A DNA stretch of 64,000 nucleotides from Streptomyces sp. NBC_01262 (GCF_036226365.1 NZ_CP108462.1:8414001-8478000); one strand, 5' to 3'. Shown: positions 28,608-39,028, counted from the first letter of the stretch. The notes: generated from the letters alone by a model not told the origin. Made by a program: numbers and translations.

Positions 28608-31600
28608 ATGACTGACACCGGCCAGGTCCCGGGCGAGGGACTGCCGGGGAACGCAGGCGAAGAAGCGGTTCTGCACCCGCAGCACCACGCCGACCTCCCA
28701 GGCAACGCCGAACTCCAGGGCATCGCCGCGCCGCAGCAGCCGATGGGCGCCCCGACCTGGGACTCCGATCCGCTGACCGCGCCGGTCCCGCCCGCGTACA
28801 CGTTCCTTGAGCAGCCGGACGGCTCCGGGCCCGTGCCGGTGCCGATCGGTGCCGACGAGGACGAGGATCTGCTGATCATGCCGGGCCCCCAGGCGTCCTG
28901 GGGCGACCCGCAGCCGGTGCCGCTGCCCACGCAGTCGACCATGTCCGTTCCGGTGCCGACGCCGGTGCCCGTGCCCGCGCCGGTCCAGCCGCTGCTCGCG
29001 GCGCCGGAGCCCGTCGAACCGGTGGCGTTCCAGCCGGTGGTGGCCGAACTCGTCCCGCCGGAAGCGCTCGCCGCCGAGCCCGTCGCCGCCCAGCCCGTCG
29101 AGCCCCCGCCGATAGCGGACCCGTCGGTGCTCCAGGCCGAGCCCGCGCCGGAGCCGCACGAGGAGGACGGCCGTGACTCCGGCTCGGTCGACTTCGCGGC
29201 CGTACGGGCCATGGCCCCGGAGCCCGTTCAGCCGACGCAGACGCCGACGCCGGTGCCCGCGCGGCGGCCCCTGCACATGGGCCCCCCGATGCCCGACCCC
29301 GCGACGGGCGGCGTGGTGCGCTCGCTCGCCGACCGCGGCCCCGCGACGCAGGTGCAGATGCAGGTGCCCGCCCCCGCGACTCCCGCGGCCCCGGTGCCGC
29401 TACGGCAGCCCGGGCCGCCGACCACGGGTCCCGAATACCTCGACGTGCCGCGCGACGAACCCGCGGCCGTGCCCACCGTCGCGCCGGTGGCCGCGCCCGC
29501 GCCCGTGCCTGCTCCCGTTCCCGTTCCCGCCACGGACCCCGTCCCGCAGGTGACCCCGGTTGCCGGCACCGCCTGGCCCGCCCCGGTTCCCGTCGAAGCG
29601 CCGGAGCCGGAGCCCGAGCCGGTCCTTGAGCCGGTCTTCGAGGCGGAGGCCGTCGAGCCGCCCGTGGACGACGTCACGCCGCTGCCCTTCGGGCTCGAAC
29701 CGGCGGACGCCCCGCAGGAGTCCGCTGCGGAGCCGGTGCCGGTGGCAGAGCCGGTTGCGGTGCTGGAGCCCCAGCCCGTCCCCGAGCCCGAGCCCGTGGT
29801 GGAGGCCGTTCCCGAGCCGGAGCCCGAGCCGGAGCCCGTCGTCGTGGCCGTGTCCGGGGCCGCGGATGTTCTGGCAGAGCCGGAGTTGGAGCCGGAGCCG
29901 GTGGCGGAACCCGAGCCGGTCGAAGAGCCCGCCGCGGTGGTCCCCGAAGTACCCCCGGCCCAGGCCGTGACCGTAGTGGCGGAGCCGGAGCCGGAAGCCG
30001 TCGAGGAGCTGGTGATCGAGGCCTCCGCCCCGGAGGTCGAAGCCGAACCCGAAGCCGTGGAGCAGACTGTGGAGGAGGCCGTGGAGGCCCCCGCCCCCGC
30101 CCCCGCCCCCGCCCCCGGCGCCCCCGCTGCCGAGGGCTACGACGTCGCCGTGCGCGACGCCGTGCACCGCGTCATCCGCGAGCGCCGCGACATCCGCAAC
30201 GGCTTCCGCAGCGACCCGATCCCGCACGAGGTGCTGATCCGGGTCCTGGAGGCCGCCCACACCGCCCCCAGCGTCGGCCACTCCCAGCCCTGGGACTTCG
30301 TGGTCATCCGTTCCGCCAAGACGCGTGAGCGCATGCACGAACTCGCGATGCACCAGCGGGAGGCGTACGCCAAGTCGCTCCCGAAGGGCCGCGCCAAGCA
30401 GTTCCGCGAGCTCAAGATCGAGGCCATCCTCGACACCCCGGTCAACATCGTCGTCACCGCCGACCCGACCCGCGGCGGCCGCCACACCCTCGGCCGCTAC
30501 ACCCAGCCGCAGATGGCGCCCTATTCGTCGGCCCTCGCGGTCGAGAACCTGTGGCTCGCGGCCCGCGCCGAAGGCCTCGGCGTGGGCTGGGTGAGCTTCT
30601 TCGACGAGCGCGAGATGGTGCGCGAACTCGGGCTTCCCGAGCACCTGGAGGTCGTCGCCTACCTCTGCGTCGGATACGTCGACGAGTTCCCCGAGGACCC
30701 CGAGCTGGTCCAGGCGGGCTGGTCCAAGCGCCGGCCGCTGGCCTGGGTCGTCCACGAGGAGGAGTACGGCAACCGCGCCCTGCCCGGCGAGGCTCCGCAC
30801 GACCTCCTCGAAGAGACCCTGCGCGGCATCCGCCCCCTGGACGCCAAGGCGCTCGGCGAGGCCTGGGAGCGCCAGAAGCGGATGACCAAGCCCGCCGGCG
30901 CCCTCGGCATGCTGGAGATCATCTCCGCCCAGCTCAGCGGTCTGTCCCGGCAGTGCCCGCCGCCCATCCCCGAGCCCGCCGCCGTCGCGATCTTCGCCGG
31001 TGACCACGGCGTCCACGCCCAGGGCGTCACCGCCTGGCCGCAGGAGGTCACCGCCCAGATGGTGGCCAACTTCCTCGGTGGCGGCGCCGTCTGCAACGCC
31101 TTCGCCAACCAGGTCGGCGCCGAGGTCTGCGTCGTCGACGTCGGCGTCGCCTCCGAACTGCCCAACACGCCCGGCCTGCTCCCGCGCAAGGTCCGCTACG
31201 GCACCTCCGACTTCACCGTCGGCCCCGCGATGTCCCGCGAGGAGGCCCTGCGCGCCATCGAGGTCGGCATCGAGACCGCCCGCGACCTCGTCGCCGCGGG
31301 CAACCGTGCCCTCCTGACCGGCGAGATGGGCGTCGCCAACACCACGGTCTCCGCCGCCCTGATCTCCGTCTACACCGGAGTCGACCCGGCCGAGATCACC
31401 GGCCGCGGCACCGGCATCAACGACGAGATGCACGCCCGCAAGGTGGACGTCGTCCGCCGCGCCCTCGAACTCCACCGCCCCGACCCCGCCGATCCCATCG
31501 AGGTCCTCGCCGCGATCGGCGGCCTGGAGCACGCCGCCATGGTCGGTCTGCTGCTCGGCGCCGCCTCGCTGCGTACGCCGGTCATCCTCGACGGCGTCAG

Positions 31601-31856
31601 CGCCGGCGCGGCCGCGCTTGTGGCCCGCGCCATCGCCCCCGAGGTGCTCGCCGCCTGCATCGCCGGTCACCGCAGCGCGGAGCCCGGCCACCGCGCGGCC
31701 CTCACCAAGCTCGGCCTGCGCCCCCTGGTCGACCTCGACCTGCGCCTCGGCGAGGGCACGGGAGCGCTGCTCGCGCTCCCGCTCGTGCAGAGCGCCGCGC
31801 GCGCGATGCACGAGGTCGCGACCTTCGACTCGGCCGGAGTCACCGAAAAGGCCTGA
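28608..31856 (+). CDS. BluB-CobT fusion with long Pro/Glu-rich N-terminal region
   Basis: 1082 residues in three parts. Residues 1-505 are low complexity, rich in Pro, Glu, Val and Ala with many PVP and EPEP repeats, probably disordered. Residues about 510-725 are BluB-like ([31 protein letters not shown]), which breaks up reduced FMN to make 5,6-dimethylbenzimidazole. Residues about 730-1080 are CobT ([35 protein letters not shown] with the catalytic Glu), which activates that base with nicotinate mononucleotide. The fusion would pass the base directly to its next enzyme. The ATG at 28608 follows GAGGGG. Confidence 0.92.
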   Translation: MTDTGQVPGEGLPGNAGEEAVLHPQHHADLPGNAELQGIAAPQQPMGAPTWDSDPLTAPVPPAYTFLEQPDGSGPVPVPIGADEDEDLLIMPGPQASWGDPQPVPLPTQSTMSVPVPTPVPVPAPVQPLLAAPEPVEPVAFQPVVAELVPPEALAAEPVAAQPVEPPPIADPSVLQAEPAPEPHEEDGRDSGSVDFAAVRAMAPEPVQPTQTPTPVPARRPLHMGPPMPDPATGGVVRSLADRGPATQVQMQVPAPATPAAPVPLRQPGPPTTGPEYLDVPRDEPAAVPTVAPVAAPAPVPAPVPVPATDPVPQVTPVAGTAWPAPVPVEAPEPEPEPVLEPVFEAEAVEPPVDDVTPLPFGLEPADAPQESAAEPVPVAEPVAVLEPQPVPEPEPVVEAVPEPEPEPEPVVVAVSGAADVLAEPELEPEPVAEPEPVEEPAAVVPEVPPAQAVTVVAEPEPEAVEELVIEASAPEVEAEPEAVEQTVEEAVEAPAPAPAPAPGAPAAEGYDVAVRDAVHRVIRERRDIRNGFRSDPIPHEVLIRVLEAAHTAPSVGHSQPWDFVVIRSAKTRERMHELAMHQREAYAKSLPKGRAKQFRELKIEAILDTPVNIVVTADPTRGGRHTLGRYTQPQMAPYSSALAVENLWLAARAEGLGVGWVSFFDEREMVRELGLPEHLEVVAYLCVGYVDEFPEDPELVQAGWSKRRPLAWVVHEEEYGNRALPGEAPHDLLEETLRGIRPLDAKALGEAWERQKRMTKPAGALGMLEIISAQLSGLSRQCPPPIPEPAAVAIFAGDHGVHAQGVTAWPQEVTAQMVANFLGGGAVCNAFANQVGAEVCVVDVGVASELPNTPGLLPRKVRYGTSDFTVGPAMSREEALRAIEVGIETARDLVAAGNRALLTGEMGVANTTVSAALISVYTGVDPAEITGRGTGINDEMHARKVDVVRRALELHRPDPADPIEVLAAIGGLEHAAMVGLLLGAASLRTPVILDGVSAGAAALVARAIAPEVLAACIAGHRSAEPGHRAALTKLGLRPLVDLDLRLGEGTGALLALPLVQSAARAMHEVATFDSAGVTEKA

Positions 31857-31991
31857 CCCGGACCGTCCGGCGAGGACGCTCCGCCACCGGGGCCCGGGGC
31901 AGGGCCCCGGTTTCGGGCTGCCCACCCACCGCAACCACCCCATATCGTTGCCGTGAACGGCAAACCGCACGACCGAGGAGCCGCAACCGCC

Positions 31992-33215
31992 ATGGACCGT
32001 AACGACGCGCCCGCGTACCCCGTCGGACTGCGCCTGTCCGGACGGCGCGTCGTCGTCCTGGGCGGCGGCCAGGTCGCCCAGCGGCGGCTGCCGCCGCTGG
32101 TGGCGGCGGGGGCGGACATCGTGGTGGTCTCACCCTCGGCCACCCCTTCCGTGGAGGCGATGGCGGACGCGGGCGAGCTGCGCTGGGAGCGCCGGGCCTA
32201 CCGCGAGGGCGACCTCGCGGAAGCCTGGTACGTACTGATCGCCACGAAGGACACGCAGGCCAACGCCGCCGCCTCCGCCGAGGCCGAGGCCCGCCGCGTG
32301 TGGTGCGTGCGCAGCGACGACGCGGACGCGGCCACCGCCTGGACCCCGGCGACGGGCCGCAGCGAGGGCGTCACCGTCGCCGTGCTGACCGGCCGGGATC
32401 CGCGCCGTTCCGCCGCCGTGCGGGACGCGATCGTGGAGGGCCTGCGCGACGGCACGCTCGCCGCCCCCCACCACCGCACCCGCACCGCCGGCGTGGCGCT
32501 GGTCGGGGGCGGTCCGGGCGACCCGGACCTGATCACCGTGCGGGGCCGCAGGCTGCTGGCGGAGGCGGACGTGGTGATCGCGGACCGCCTCGGGCCGCGC
32601 GACCTGCTGGACGAGCTGGCGCCCCACGTGGAGGTCATCGACGCGGCCAAGATCCCGTACGGGCGGGCCATGGCGCAGGAGGCCATCAACAACGCGCTGA
32701 TCGAGCACGCGAGGGCGGGCAAGGCCGTCGTACGGCTCAAGGGCGGCGACCCGTTCGTGTTCGGCCGCGGCATGGAGGAGGCCGAGGCGCTGGCGGAGGC
32801 CGGGATCCCGTGCACCGTCGTCCCCGGCATCTCCAGCTCGATCAGCGTGCCGGGCGCGGCCGGCATCCCGGTGACCCACCGGGGCGTGGCCCATGAGTTC
32901 ACCGTGGTCAGCGGGCATGTGGCCCCGGAGGATCCGCGTTCGCTGGTGGACTGGACGGCACTGGCCAAGCTGCGCGGCACGCTGGTGCTGCTGATGGCGG
33001 TCGAGCGGATCGGCGCGATCGCGGCCACCCTGATCGAGCACGGCCGTGCGCCCGGTACCCCGGTCGCGGTCATCCAGGAGGGCACGACCGCCGCCCAGCG
33101 CCGGGTCGACGGCACGCTCGCCACCGTGGCCCAGGTGGTCGCGGACGAGGGCATCCGGCCGCCCGCGGTGATCGTGATCGGCGAAGTGGTCACCGTCGGT
33201 ACGAACAGGGCCTAA
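31992..33215 (+). CDS. CysG-like uroporphyrinogen-III C-methyltransferase with precorrin-2 dehydrogenase domain
   Basis: 407 residues with two domains. Residues 1-165 are a Met8/CysG-type NAD domain (VVVLGGGQVAQRRLPPL) that would oxidise precorrin-2. Residues 175-407 are a SUMT methyltransferase with LVGGGPGDPDLITVRG, ADVVIADRLG, LKGGDPFVFGRGMEE and VPGISSSISVPG. It makes precorrin-2/sirohydrochlorin, the branch point to cobalamin and sirohaem. The first domain is short, so the ferrochelatase step of full CysG is doubtful. The ATG at 31992 is preferred. Confidence 0.9.
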   Translation: MDRNDAPAYPVGLRLSGRRVVVLGGGQVAQRRLPPLVAAGADIVVVSPSATPSVEAMADAGELRWERRAYREGDLAEAWYVLIATKDTQANAAASAEAEARRVWCVRSDDADAATAWTPATGRSEGVTVAVLTGRDPRRSAAVRDAIVEGLRDGTLAAPHHRTRTAGVALVGGGPGDPDLITVRGRRLLAEADVVIADRLGPRDLLDELAPHVEVIDAAKIPYGRAMAQEAINNALIEHARAGKAVVRLKGGDPFVFGRGMEEAEALAEAGIPCTVVPGISSSISVPGAAGIPVTHRGVAHEFTVVSGHVAPEDPRSLVDWTALAKLRGTLVLLMAVERIGAIAATLIEHGRAPGTPVAVIQEGTTAAQRRVDGTLATVAQVVADEGIRPPAVIVIGEVVTVGTNRA

Positions 33216-33278
33216 CCGCCGGTAACTTCCGGTGTCCCCGGCATTGGCACCGTACTTCGGACAAGGCAGTATCACTCT

Positions 33279-34124
33279 GTGGCTGAGCTCATCACGATCG
33301 ACGATCCCGACGACCCGCGTCTGCACGACTACACCTCGCTGACCGACGTGGAGCTGCGGCGCAGACGCGAACCGGCGGAAGGACTGTTCATCGCCGAGGG
33401 CGAGAAGGTGATCCGGCGCGCCCGGCACGCCGGTTACCGCATGCGCTCGATGCTGCTGTCGGCCAAGTGGGTCGATCTGATGCGCGATGTCATCGACGAG
33501 GTCCCCGCGCCGGTCTACGCGGTCACCCCGGAGCTCGCCGAGCGCGTCACCGGCTATCACGTGCACCGGGGCGCCCTGGCGTCCATGCAGCGGCGGCCGC
33601 TGCCGTCCGCCGACGAACTTCTGGCCGGCCCGGTGCCGCCGCCGGATCCGCAAAAGCGTCCCGGCCAACGCCGTATCGTGATCTTCGAGGACATCGTCGA
33701 CCACGCCAACCTCGGCGCGGCCTTCCGCAACGCGGCGGCTCTGGGAGTGGACGCCGTGTTCCTCACCCCGCGCTGCGCCGACCCGCTCTACAGGCGGGCG
33801 GTCAAGGTGTCCATGGGTGCGGTCTTCGCCGTCCCGTACGCTCGGTTCGACTCCTGGCCGCGTGACGCCGATGTCGTGCGCAAGCACGGCTTCGTGCTCG
33901 CGGCCTTCTGCCTGGAGGCGCGGTCCATCACCCTCGACGAGCTCGCCGACCGCCACTACGACAAGCTGGCCCTGATGCTGGGCACCGAGGGCGACGGGCT
34001 GTCCGCCGGAGCGCTGCGGGCCGCCGACGAGCATGTACGCATCCCGATGGACGCGGGCGTCGACTCGCTGAACGTGGCCGCTGCCTCAGCCGTCGCCTTC
34101 TACGCCACCCGGCCGCGGCCCTGA
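33279..34124 (+). CDS. SPOUT (TrmH/SpoU) RNA methyltransferase
   Basis: 281 residues. The N-terminal part (residues 1-115) is the substrate-binding domain common in rRNA and tRNA 2'-O-ribose methyltransferases. The knotted catalytic domain has all three SPOUT motifs: EDIVDHANLGAAFRNAAALG with the key Asn and Arg, LMLGTEGDGL, and IPMDAGVDSLNVAAASAV. The target nucleotide cannot be told. The GTG start at 33279 is reasonable, 63 bases after the CysG-like gene. Confidence 0.9.
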   Translation: MAELITIDDPDDPRLHDYTSLTDVELRRRREPAEGLFIAEGEKVIRRARHAGYRMRSMLLSAKWVDLMRDVIDEVPAPVYAVTPELAERVTGYHVHRGALASMQRRPLPSADELLAGPVPPPDPQKRPGQRRIVIFEDIVDHANLGAAFRNAAALGVDAVFLTPRCADPLYRRAVKVSMGAVFAVPYARFDSWPRDADVVRKHGFVLAAFCLEARSITLDELADRHYDKLALMLGTEGDGLSAGALRAADEHVRIPMDAGVDSLNVAAASAVAFYATRPRP

Positions 34125-34127
34125 CCG

Positions 34128-36533
34128 CTACGGCACGTCCGCGATGAGGCCGAGAAGTTCCGTCACCACGGCGTCGTAGGCCGGATCCGCGTAGTAGGAG
34201 CTGTGCCCGCGCAGCGGCGACACGGGCGTGTCCGGGGCGGCGGTGACCTGGGCCGGGTCGCGGAGCTGGATCTCCGGGCCGAGGCGGCGCAGCCAGTAAC
34301 CCTCGCCCGTGACGGGGGTGGAGGTGGGGACCGGGGCGCCGTCGATGACCTGCCACGGGGTGTCCTGCGGCAGCACGGGGCCCACGGGGCCGGTCGTGGG
34401 CGCGGCGAGGACGGGGCCGCCGAGGGGGTCGGTCCAGCGGTGGAGGTTGCGCCAGCGGCCGTCCAGCCCGGCTTCGTAGAGCTCACGGAGCCGGGCATGT
34501 CCGGCGTACGCCGGGAAGAGCCTCGGGTACGCCCACATCAGCTGCGAGCCGTGCGTCAGCAGCGCGAGGCGGGGGAGCGGCGAGGGGGTGTCCCGGCGCA
34601 GCAGCATGGCGGTGGCCGCGCAGATCAGGCTGCCCTGGCTGTGCCCCGACAGCACGACCTTGCCGCCGTCCTGGGTCTTGTCGCGGACCCGCTGGGCGAG
34701 CGCCAGCACCGCGCGGCCGCCGTACGGGGGCGGGACGATCGGGTGCGCCAGGCGCGGCCAGAAGGCCAGCAGGTCCCACAGGATGCCGGTGCGGCGCCGC
34801 CACTGCGGGCTGCGGAAGGCGCGGACGCCCAGGAACGCCAGCCCGGCGGCCAGCCCGGTCAGGGCCCAGGCGCCGATGTCGTCGGCCACGCCGAAGAAGC
34901 GGTACCGGTACAGGTGGTTCTGGATCCAGCCGTAGCTCAGGTCCGGGCCGGGCAGCACCGCGTACCAGCCCAGGCCGCCCTGGACGACGGCGGCGAGGAA
35001 GCCGGCGGTGCCCAGCCAGGCCAGTTTCGACGGGAGCCGGTACTTGAGCGCCGCCCCGTGCCAGGCACCCGCGATGCGCCCGGTCGTGCGGTCGCCCGGT
35101 TCCCCGGGGGCGTAGTCCTGGTGGATGCGCGCGGTGTAGTCGAGCCTCAGCTCCGGGCGGAAGCGGCGCCACGTCACGGCCGCGGCCAGCAGCACCGCCG
35201 CCGCGACCACGGCGGCCCACAGCAGCGCGGTCACATGGATGAGATCGGGCAGGACGAGGGGGACGGTCCTGTCCCCGCGCACGTGTTCCGCGGGCTCCAC
35301 GAGGCGGCCCAGCAGCCGCGCCGTCTGCAGCGCGAAGCCCGAGGTGAAACCGGTCGCCAGCAGCACCGCGAAGCCCGCGATCGCGGGGCAGGCCAGCCCT
35401 CCCCACAGGGCGCGGAAAGGCGCCGGGACCTCGTCGGCGGGCGGGAGCGTCGCGCGCAGCAGCACGGTGGCCCCGAACAGCACCAGCAGCAGCACGGCGC
35501 TGCTCGCGTACAGCGCCTCGAAGGCCCAGTCGAAGCCGTTCAGATGGACCGGCGGACGCGATGCGCCCGGCAGGCCGGAATCGGGCCCGCACACCGCCGC
35601 GATCACGACGGTGGCCAGGAGCATCGCCCAGGCGAGGCGGCGCTGCCACAGGCACCAGGGCGGAATGGCGATGGCGTCGCGGCCGGTCGGATCCCACTGC
35701 GGCCTGCTGGGGTGATGGCCGGTCAGGGTGAGGACCGCGCAGGCCAGGGCGATGAGCGCGGCGGCGAGGAAGAACACCCACAGGGCGTTGTCCGCCCAGC
35801 CCTGCGGCTTCTCGGGATCGGTCGCCGGACGGATGGTCAGATGCGCGACCAGCATCACGACCACGGACGTGGCGGCCGTCGTGTGGAACACCCGGAGCAT
35901 GGGCGCGCGCGGTGACGTCGACCAGAAGGCCTCCTGGTCGAGCGCCCCGACCGGGTCCGGCCACGGCTCGGGAGCCGCGGCCCCCGGCGGCGGATACAGG
36001 TAGACCTGGCGGCCGAACCAGGTCAGCAGCGCGATCAGCAGCGCCGGCCCGGCCGCGCCCAGCGGCAGCCGCCACGCCCACGTGGTGCGGCCGGAGAACG
36101 GCAGCCAGCCGTTCGCGCCGGCGCAGCGGGCACTGCCGCCGCACTGCCACGCGACGAGGTCGATGGCGACGAAGGCGACGGCCGTGGTGAGCAGCACCGT
36201 CAGCACCAGGCCGAGCAGCCGCAGCGCGGCGTCGGCGGTGCGGCGTGCCGCCCTGTGCGAGGCGTCGCCCGGCGCCATCGGCAGCGTGTACCGCGCGAGA
36301 TTGAGCACCCCGAACGGCGCGAGCAGCAGCCACAGCGCCTTCGACACCGACCCGGAGGTCATCGACCCCCAGTGGAACGCCTCCCGCACCGGCGGTTCCT
36401 GCGGCGCCTGGGAGCGCCGCAGGAAGCGGGCGGTGTCATCGCCGTCGACCTGCCGCAGCGGCTGGATCTGCAGCAGGTCCTCCGGCGGCGTACCGCTGAC
36501 GCCGTGTACGCGAATCTCGGTCACATCCGGCAT
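34128..36533 (-). CDS. Large membrane protein with alpha/beta-hydrolase motif
   Basis: About 801 residues. A short conserved head (TEIRVHGVSGTPPEDLL) is followed by about nine membrane segments to residue 580, then a soluble C-terminal domain with the nucleophile elbow VVLSGHSQGSLI, whose Ser could be a lipase/esterase catalytic residue. The downstream text (LALLTHGSQLMWAYPRLF, then SPLRGHSSYY with a late Asp/His candidate) suits such a fold. I recognise the layout from actinobacterial proteins but no named family. The start is uncertain; ATG 36533 or 36569. It converges with the SPOUT gene. Confidence 0.75.
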   Translation of the reverse strand: MPDVTEIRVHGVSGTPPEDLLQIQPLRQVDGDDTARFLRRSQAPQEPPVREAFHWGSMTSGSVSKALWLLLAPFGVLNLARYTLPMAPGDASHRAARRTADAALRLLGLVLTVLLTTAVAFVAIDLVAWQCGGSARCAGANGWLPFSGRTTWAWRLPLGAAGPALLIALLTWFGRQVYLYPPPGAAAPEPWPDPVGALDQEAFWSTSPRAPMLRVFHTTAATSVVVMLVAHLTIRPATDPEKPQGWADNALWVFFLAAALIALACAVLTLTGHHPSRPQWDPTGRDAIAIPPWCLWQRRLAWAMLLATVVIAAVCGPDSGLPGASRPPVHLNGFDWAFEALYASSAVLLLVLFGATVLLRATLPPADEVPAPFRALWGGLACPAIAGFAVLLATGFTSGFALQTARLLGRLVEPAEHVRGDRTVPLVLPDLIHVTALLWAAVVAAAVLLAAAVTWRRFRPELRLDYTARIHQDYAPGEPGDRTTGRIAGAWHGAALKYRLPSKLAWLGTAGFLAAVVQGGLGWYAVLPGPDLSYGWIQNHLYRYRFFGVADDIGAWALTGLAAGLAFLGVRAFRSPQWRRRTGILWDLLAFWPRLAHPIVPPPYGGRAVLALAQRVRDKTQDGGKVVLSGHSQGSLICAATAMLLRRDTPSPLPRLALLTHGSQLMWAYPRLFPAYAGHARLRELYEAGLDGRWRNLHRWTDPLGGPVLAAPTTGPVGPVLPQDTPWQVIDGAPVPTSTPVTGEGYWLRRLGPEIQLRDPAQVTAAPDTPVSPLRGHSSYYADPAYDAVVTELLGLIADVP

Positions 36534-36610
36534 GCCCTCAGCATTCGGGCCCGGGAGCTCCGATGCCATACGCCGAACGGGCGACAGCCGGGTCGGCCCG
36601 ATCGGCCGGA

Positions 36611-37741
36611 TCAGCCGGCCGGCGGCAGATCCACCAGCCCGGCCAGCGCCGCCCGGTGGCGGCCCGGGGTGCCCAGCGCGATCTCGTCGGCCTTGGCGCG
36701 CTTGAGGTACAGGTGGGCCGGGTGCTCCCAGGTCATGCCGATGCCGGCGTGCAGCTGGACGGCCTCTTCGGCCGCGTGCACCGCGACCGACGAGCAGTAG
36801 GCCTGGGCTACGGCGACCGCGATGGGCGCGTCCGGGGTGTTCGTGGCGAGCGCGTCGGCGGCGTTGCGGGCGGCGGCGCGGGCGGAGACGACCTCCAGCC
36901 AGAGGTCGGCCAGCCGGTGCTTGATGGCCTGGAAGGAGCCGACGACGCGCCCGAACTGGTGCCGCTCGCCCAGGTAGCGCACCGTCTCGTCCAGGCACCA
37001 CTGGGCCACGCCGAGCTGCTCCGACGCCAGCAGTCCCGCGCCGGTGAGCAGCGCCCGGTTCAGGGCGAGCGCCGCGCTGGTGGGGCCGGCGAGGGGACGG
37101 GCGGCCGCCGAGAACAGCTCGATGTCGGCGACCGGGCGGGTGAGGTCCAGCGACACGGGGACGGAGAGCCGTACGCCGGGGGCGTCGGCGGCGACCTCGT
37201 ACAGGCCGGGCTGCCCGTCCGGGCCGACGGCCGGCACGACGAGCACACCGGCGGCCAGGGCGTCCGCGACGCTGGTCACGCGGCCGGTCAGGGTGCCGTC
37301 CGCCTCCACCCGTACGCCGCCCGGGAAGGCCGCGCCGGGGGCGGACGGCAGGGGCACGGCCAGCGTGGCGACGGCCTCGCCCGAGGCCAGCCGGGCCACG
37401 AGCGCGTCCGCGGCCTCGGTGCCCGCCGCCAGCAGGGCCGAGGTCGCGAGCACCGCGCTGCCCAGGAACGGCACCGGCGCCACGGCCGCCCCCAGCTCCT
37501 CCAGCACCACGGCCACCTCGCGCGCCGAGGCGTCCTGCCCGCCCAGCTTCCCGGGCACCAGCAGCCCGGCCAGGCCGAGCTCCTGGGCCAGCGTCCGCCA
37601 CAGCGCCGGATCGTACGGGGTGTCGCTCTCGATCCGGGCCAGCACGGCGGAGTGCGGACAGCGGTCGGCCAGCAGGGAGCGGACGGCGGAGCGGAGGTCG
37701 TCCTCGACCTCGGTGTACAGCAGATCGGCGGTCGAGGTCAT
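36611..37741 (-). CDS. Acyl-CoA dehydrogenase (second of a pair)
   Basis: 376 residues of the FAD-dependent acyl-CoA dehydrogenase fold. The N-terminal helices (LWRTLAQELGLAGLLVPGKLGG) and the C-terminal FAD-binding bundle (YLGERHQFGRVVGSFQAIKH, AVQLHAGIGMTWEHPAHLYL) are clear. The usual catalytic Glu region is less conserved, as in the small subunits of two-component FadE pairs. Its ATG overlaps the stop of the other dehydrogenase (ATGA). Such unequal pairs form heterotetramers that oxidise sterol or branched side chains in Actinobacteria; the substrate here is unknown. Confidence 0.87.
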   Translation of the reverse strand: MTSTADLLYTEVEDDLRSAVRSLLADRCPHSAVLARIESDTPYDPALWRTLAQELGLAGLLVPGKLGGQDASAREVAVVLEELGAAVAPVPFLGSAVLATSALLAAGTEAADALVARLASGEAVATLAVPLPSAPGAAFPGGVRVEADGTLTGRVTSVADALAAGVLVVPAVGPDGQPGLYEVAADAPGVRLSVPVSLDLTRPVADIELFSAAARPLAGPTSAALALNRALLTGAGLLASEQLGVAQWCLDETVRYLGERHQFGRVVGSFQAIKHRLADLWLEVVSARAAARNAADALATNTPDAPIAVAVAQAYCSSVAVHAAEEAVQLHAGIGMTWEHPAHLYLKRAKADEIALGTPGRHRAALAGLVDLPPAG

Positions 37742-38919
37742 CGGGGCAGGTCCTTCCAGGCGACGTCCTTGTCGGTGCGGGGCTCCGAGGGCAGGCCGAG
37801 CACCCGCTCGGCGACGATGTTGCGGAGGATCTCCGACGTACCGCCCTCGATCGAGTTGCCCTTGGCCCGCAGATAGCGGTAGCCCGCGTCCCGTCCGTAG
37901 AAGTCGACGATCTCGGGGCGGGTCATCGTCCAGTCGCTGTAGCGCAGCCCGTCCTCGCCGAGCAGCTCCACCTCCAGCCCGCTGAGCTGCTGGTTCAGCC
38001 GCGCGAAGGACAGCTTGAGGCCCGCGCCCTCGGGGCCGGGCGTTCCCACGGCGAGTTGCTGCCGCAGCCGCTCGGCGGTGAGCCGGGCCACCTCGGAGTC
38101 CACCCACAGGCGCAGCAGCCGGTCGTGCGCGTCCGGGGTGCGCAGCTCGGGGCGCGAGCGCCAGGTCGCCGCGACATTGCCGATCATGCCGCCCTCGCGG
38201 GGGATCGACTGGCCGCCGATCGCGACCCGCTCGTTGTTCAGCGTCGTCTGCGCGACCCGCCAGCCGTCGCCGACCTCGCCGAGGCGGTGCGCGTCCGGGA
38301 TGCGCACGCCGGTGAGGAACACCTCGTTGAACTCGGCCTCGCCGGTGATCTGCCGCAGCGGCCGCACCTCGACGCCGGGGTCGGTCATGTCGCACACGAA
38401 GTAGGTGATGCCCTGGTGCTTCGGCACGTCGGGATCGGTGCGGGCGATCAGGATGGCCCAGCGCGCGTTGTGCGCGTTGGACGTCCAGACCTTCTGGCCG
38501 GTGACGATCCAGTCGTCGCCGTCGCGTACGGCCCTGGTGCGCAGCCCCGCCAGGTCGGAGCCGGCGCCCGGCTCACTGAAGAGCTGGCACCAGACCTCCT
38601 CCCCGGTCCACAGGGGCCGCAGCCAGCGGGCCTTCTGCTCGTCCGTCCCGAACCGCAGGACGGTCGGCGCGGCCATGCCCAGCCCGATCCCGATCCGCCG
38701 CGGGTCGTTGTCCGGCGCCCCGGCCGCCGCCAGCTCCGCCTCCACGACGTCCTGCAGCCCGCGCGGCGCGCCCAGCCCTCCGAGGCCCTGCGGGTAGTGC
38801 ACCCAGGCCAGCCCCGCGTCGAACCTCGCCCGCAGGAACTCCAGCCGTCCCGTCGTCCCCGGGTCGTGCGCCGCGACCAGCGTCCGCACCCCGTCGCGCA
38901 ACTCTTCCGCCGTCGTCAT
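37738..38919 (-). CDS. Acyl-CoA dehydrogenase (first of a pair)
   Basis: 393 residues with the full family motifs: WCQLFSEPGAGSDLAGLRTRA (split across the FAD-binding strands), VTGQKVWTSNAHNARW, and the C-terminal NSIEGGTSEILRNIVAERVLGLP. It is the catalytic-type partner of the gene that overlaps it downstream. The ATG follows AAGGAAGG. A palindromic site immediately upstream suggests control by a TetR-type regulator, possibly one answering to acyl-CoA. Confidence 0.9.
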   Translation of the reverse strand: MTTAEELRDGVRTLVAAHDPGTTGRLEFLRARFDAGLAWVHYPQGLGGLGAPRGLQDVVEAELAAAGAPDNDPRRIGIGLGMAAPTVLRFGTDEQKARWLRPLWTGEEVWCQLFSEPGAGSDLAGLRTRAVRDGDDWIVTGQKVWTSNAHNARWAILIARTDPDVPKHQGITYFVCDMTDPGVEVRPLRQITGEAEFNEVFLTGVRIPDAHRLGEVGDGWRVAQTTLNNERVAIGGQSIPREGGMIGNVAATWRSRPELRTPDAHDRLLRLWVDSEVARLTAERLRQQLAVGTPGPEGAGLKLSFARLNQQLSGLEVELLGEDGLRYSDWTMTRPEIVDFYGRDAGYRYLRAKGNSIEGGTSEILRNIVAERVLGLPSEPRTDKDVAWKDLPR

Positions 38920-38942
38920 ACGCCGCGCCTTCCTTGTCCCGT

Positions 38943-38958
38943 CTAAGCAAGCGCTTAG
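38943..38958. promoter_or_regulatory. Palindromic operator before the acyl-CoA dehydrogenase pair
   Basis: CTAAGC-N4-GCTTAG, a perfect 16-base inverted repeat 24 bases upstream of the first dehydrogenase ATG. Sites of the AAGC-GCTT kind are typical for TetR-family regulators of fatty-acid and sterol genes in Actinobacteria. No regulator gene is adjacent. Confidence 0.65.
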
Positions 38959-39028
38959 TAACGTACCCGCCGCTGAGCCTGCGGACAAGCCGCACGGCCT
39001 GTCCGGCGTTTGCGCAGGCCCTGAGTCG

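Noticed and set aside
34483-36333. Long frames antisense or alternate to the membrane hydrolase
   Set aside because: Arg/Pro/Gly-rich translation without motifs; the reading frame chosen has regular helices and GHSQG.
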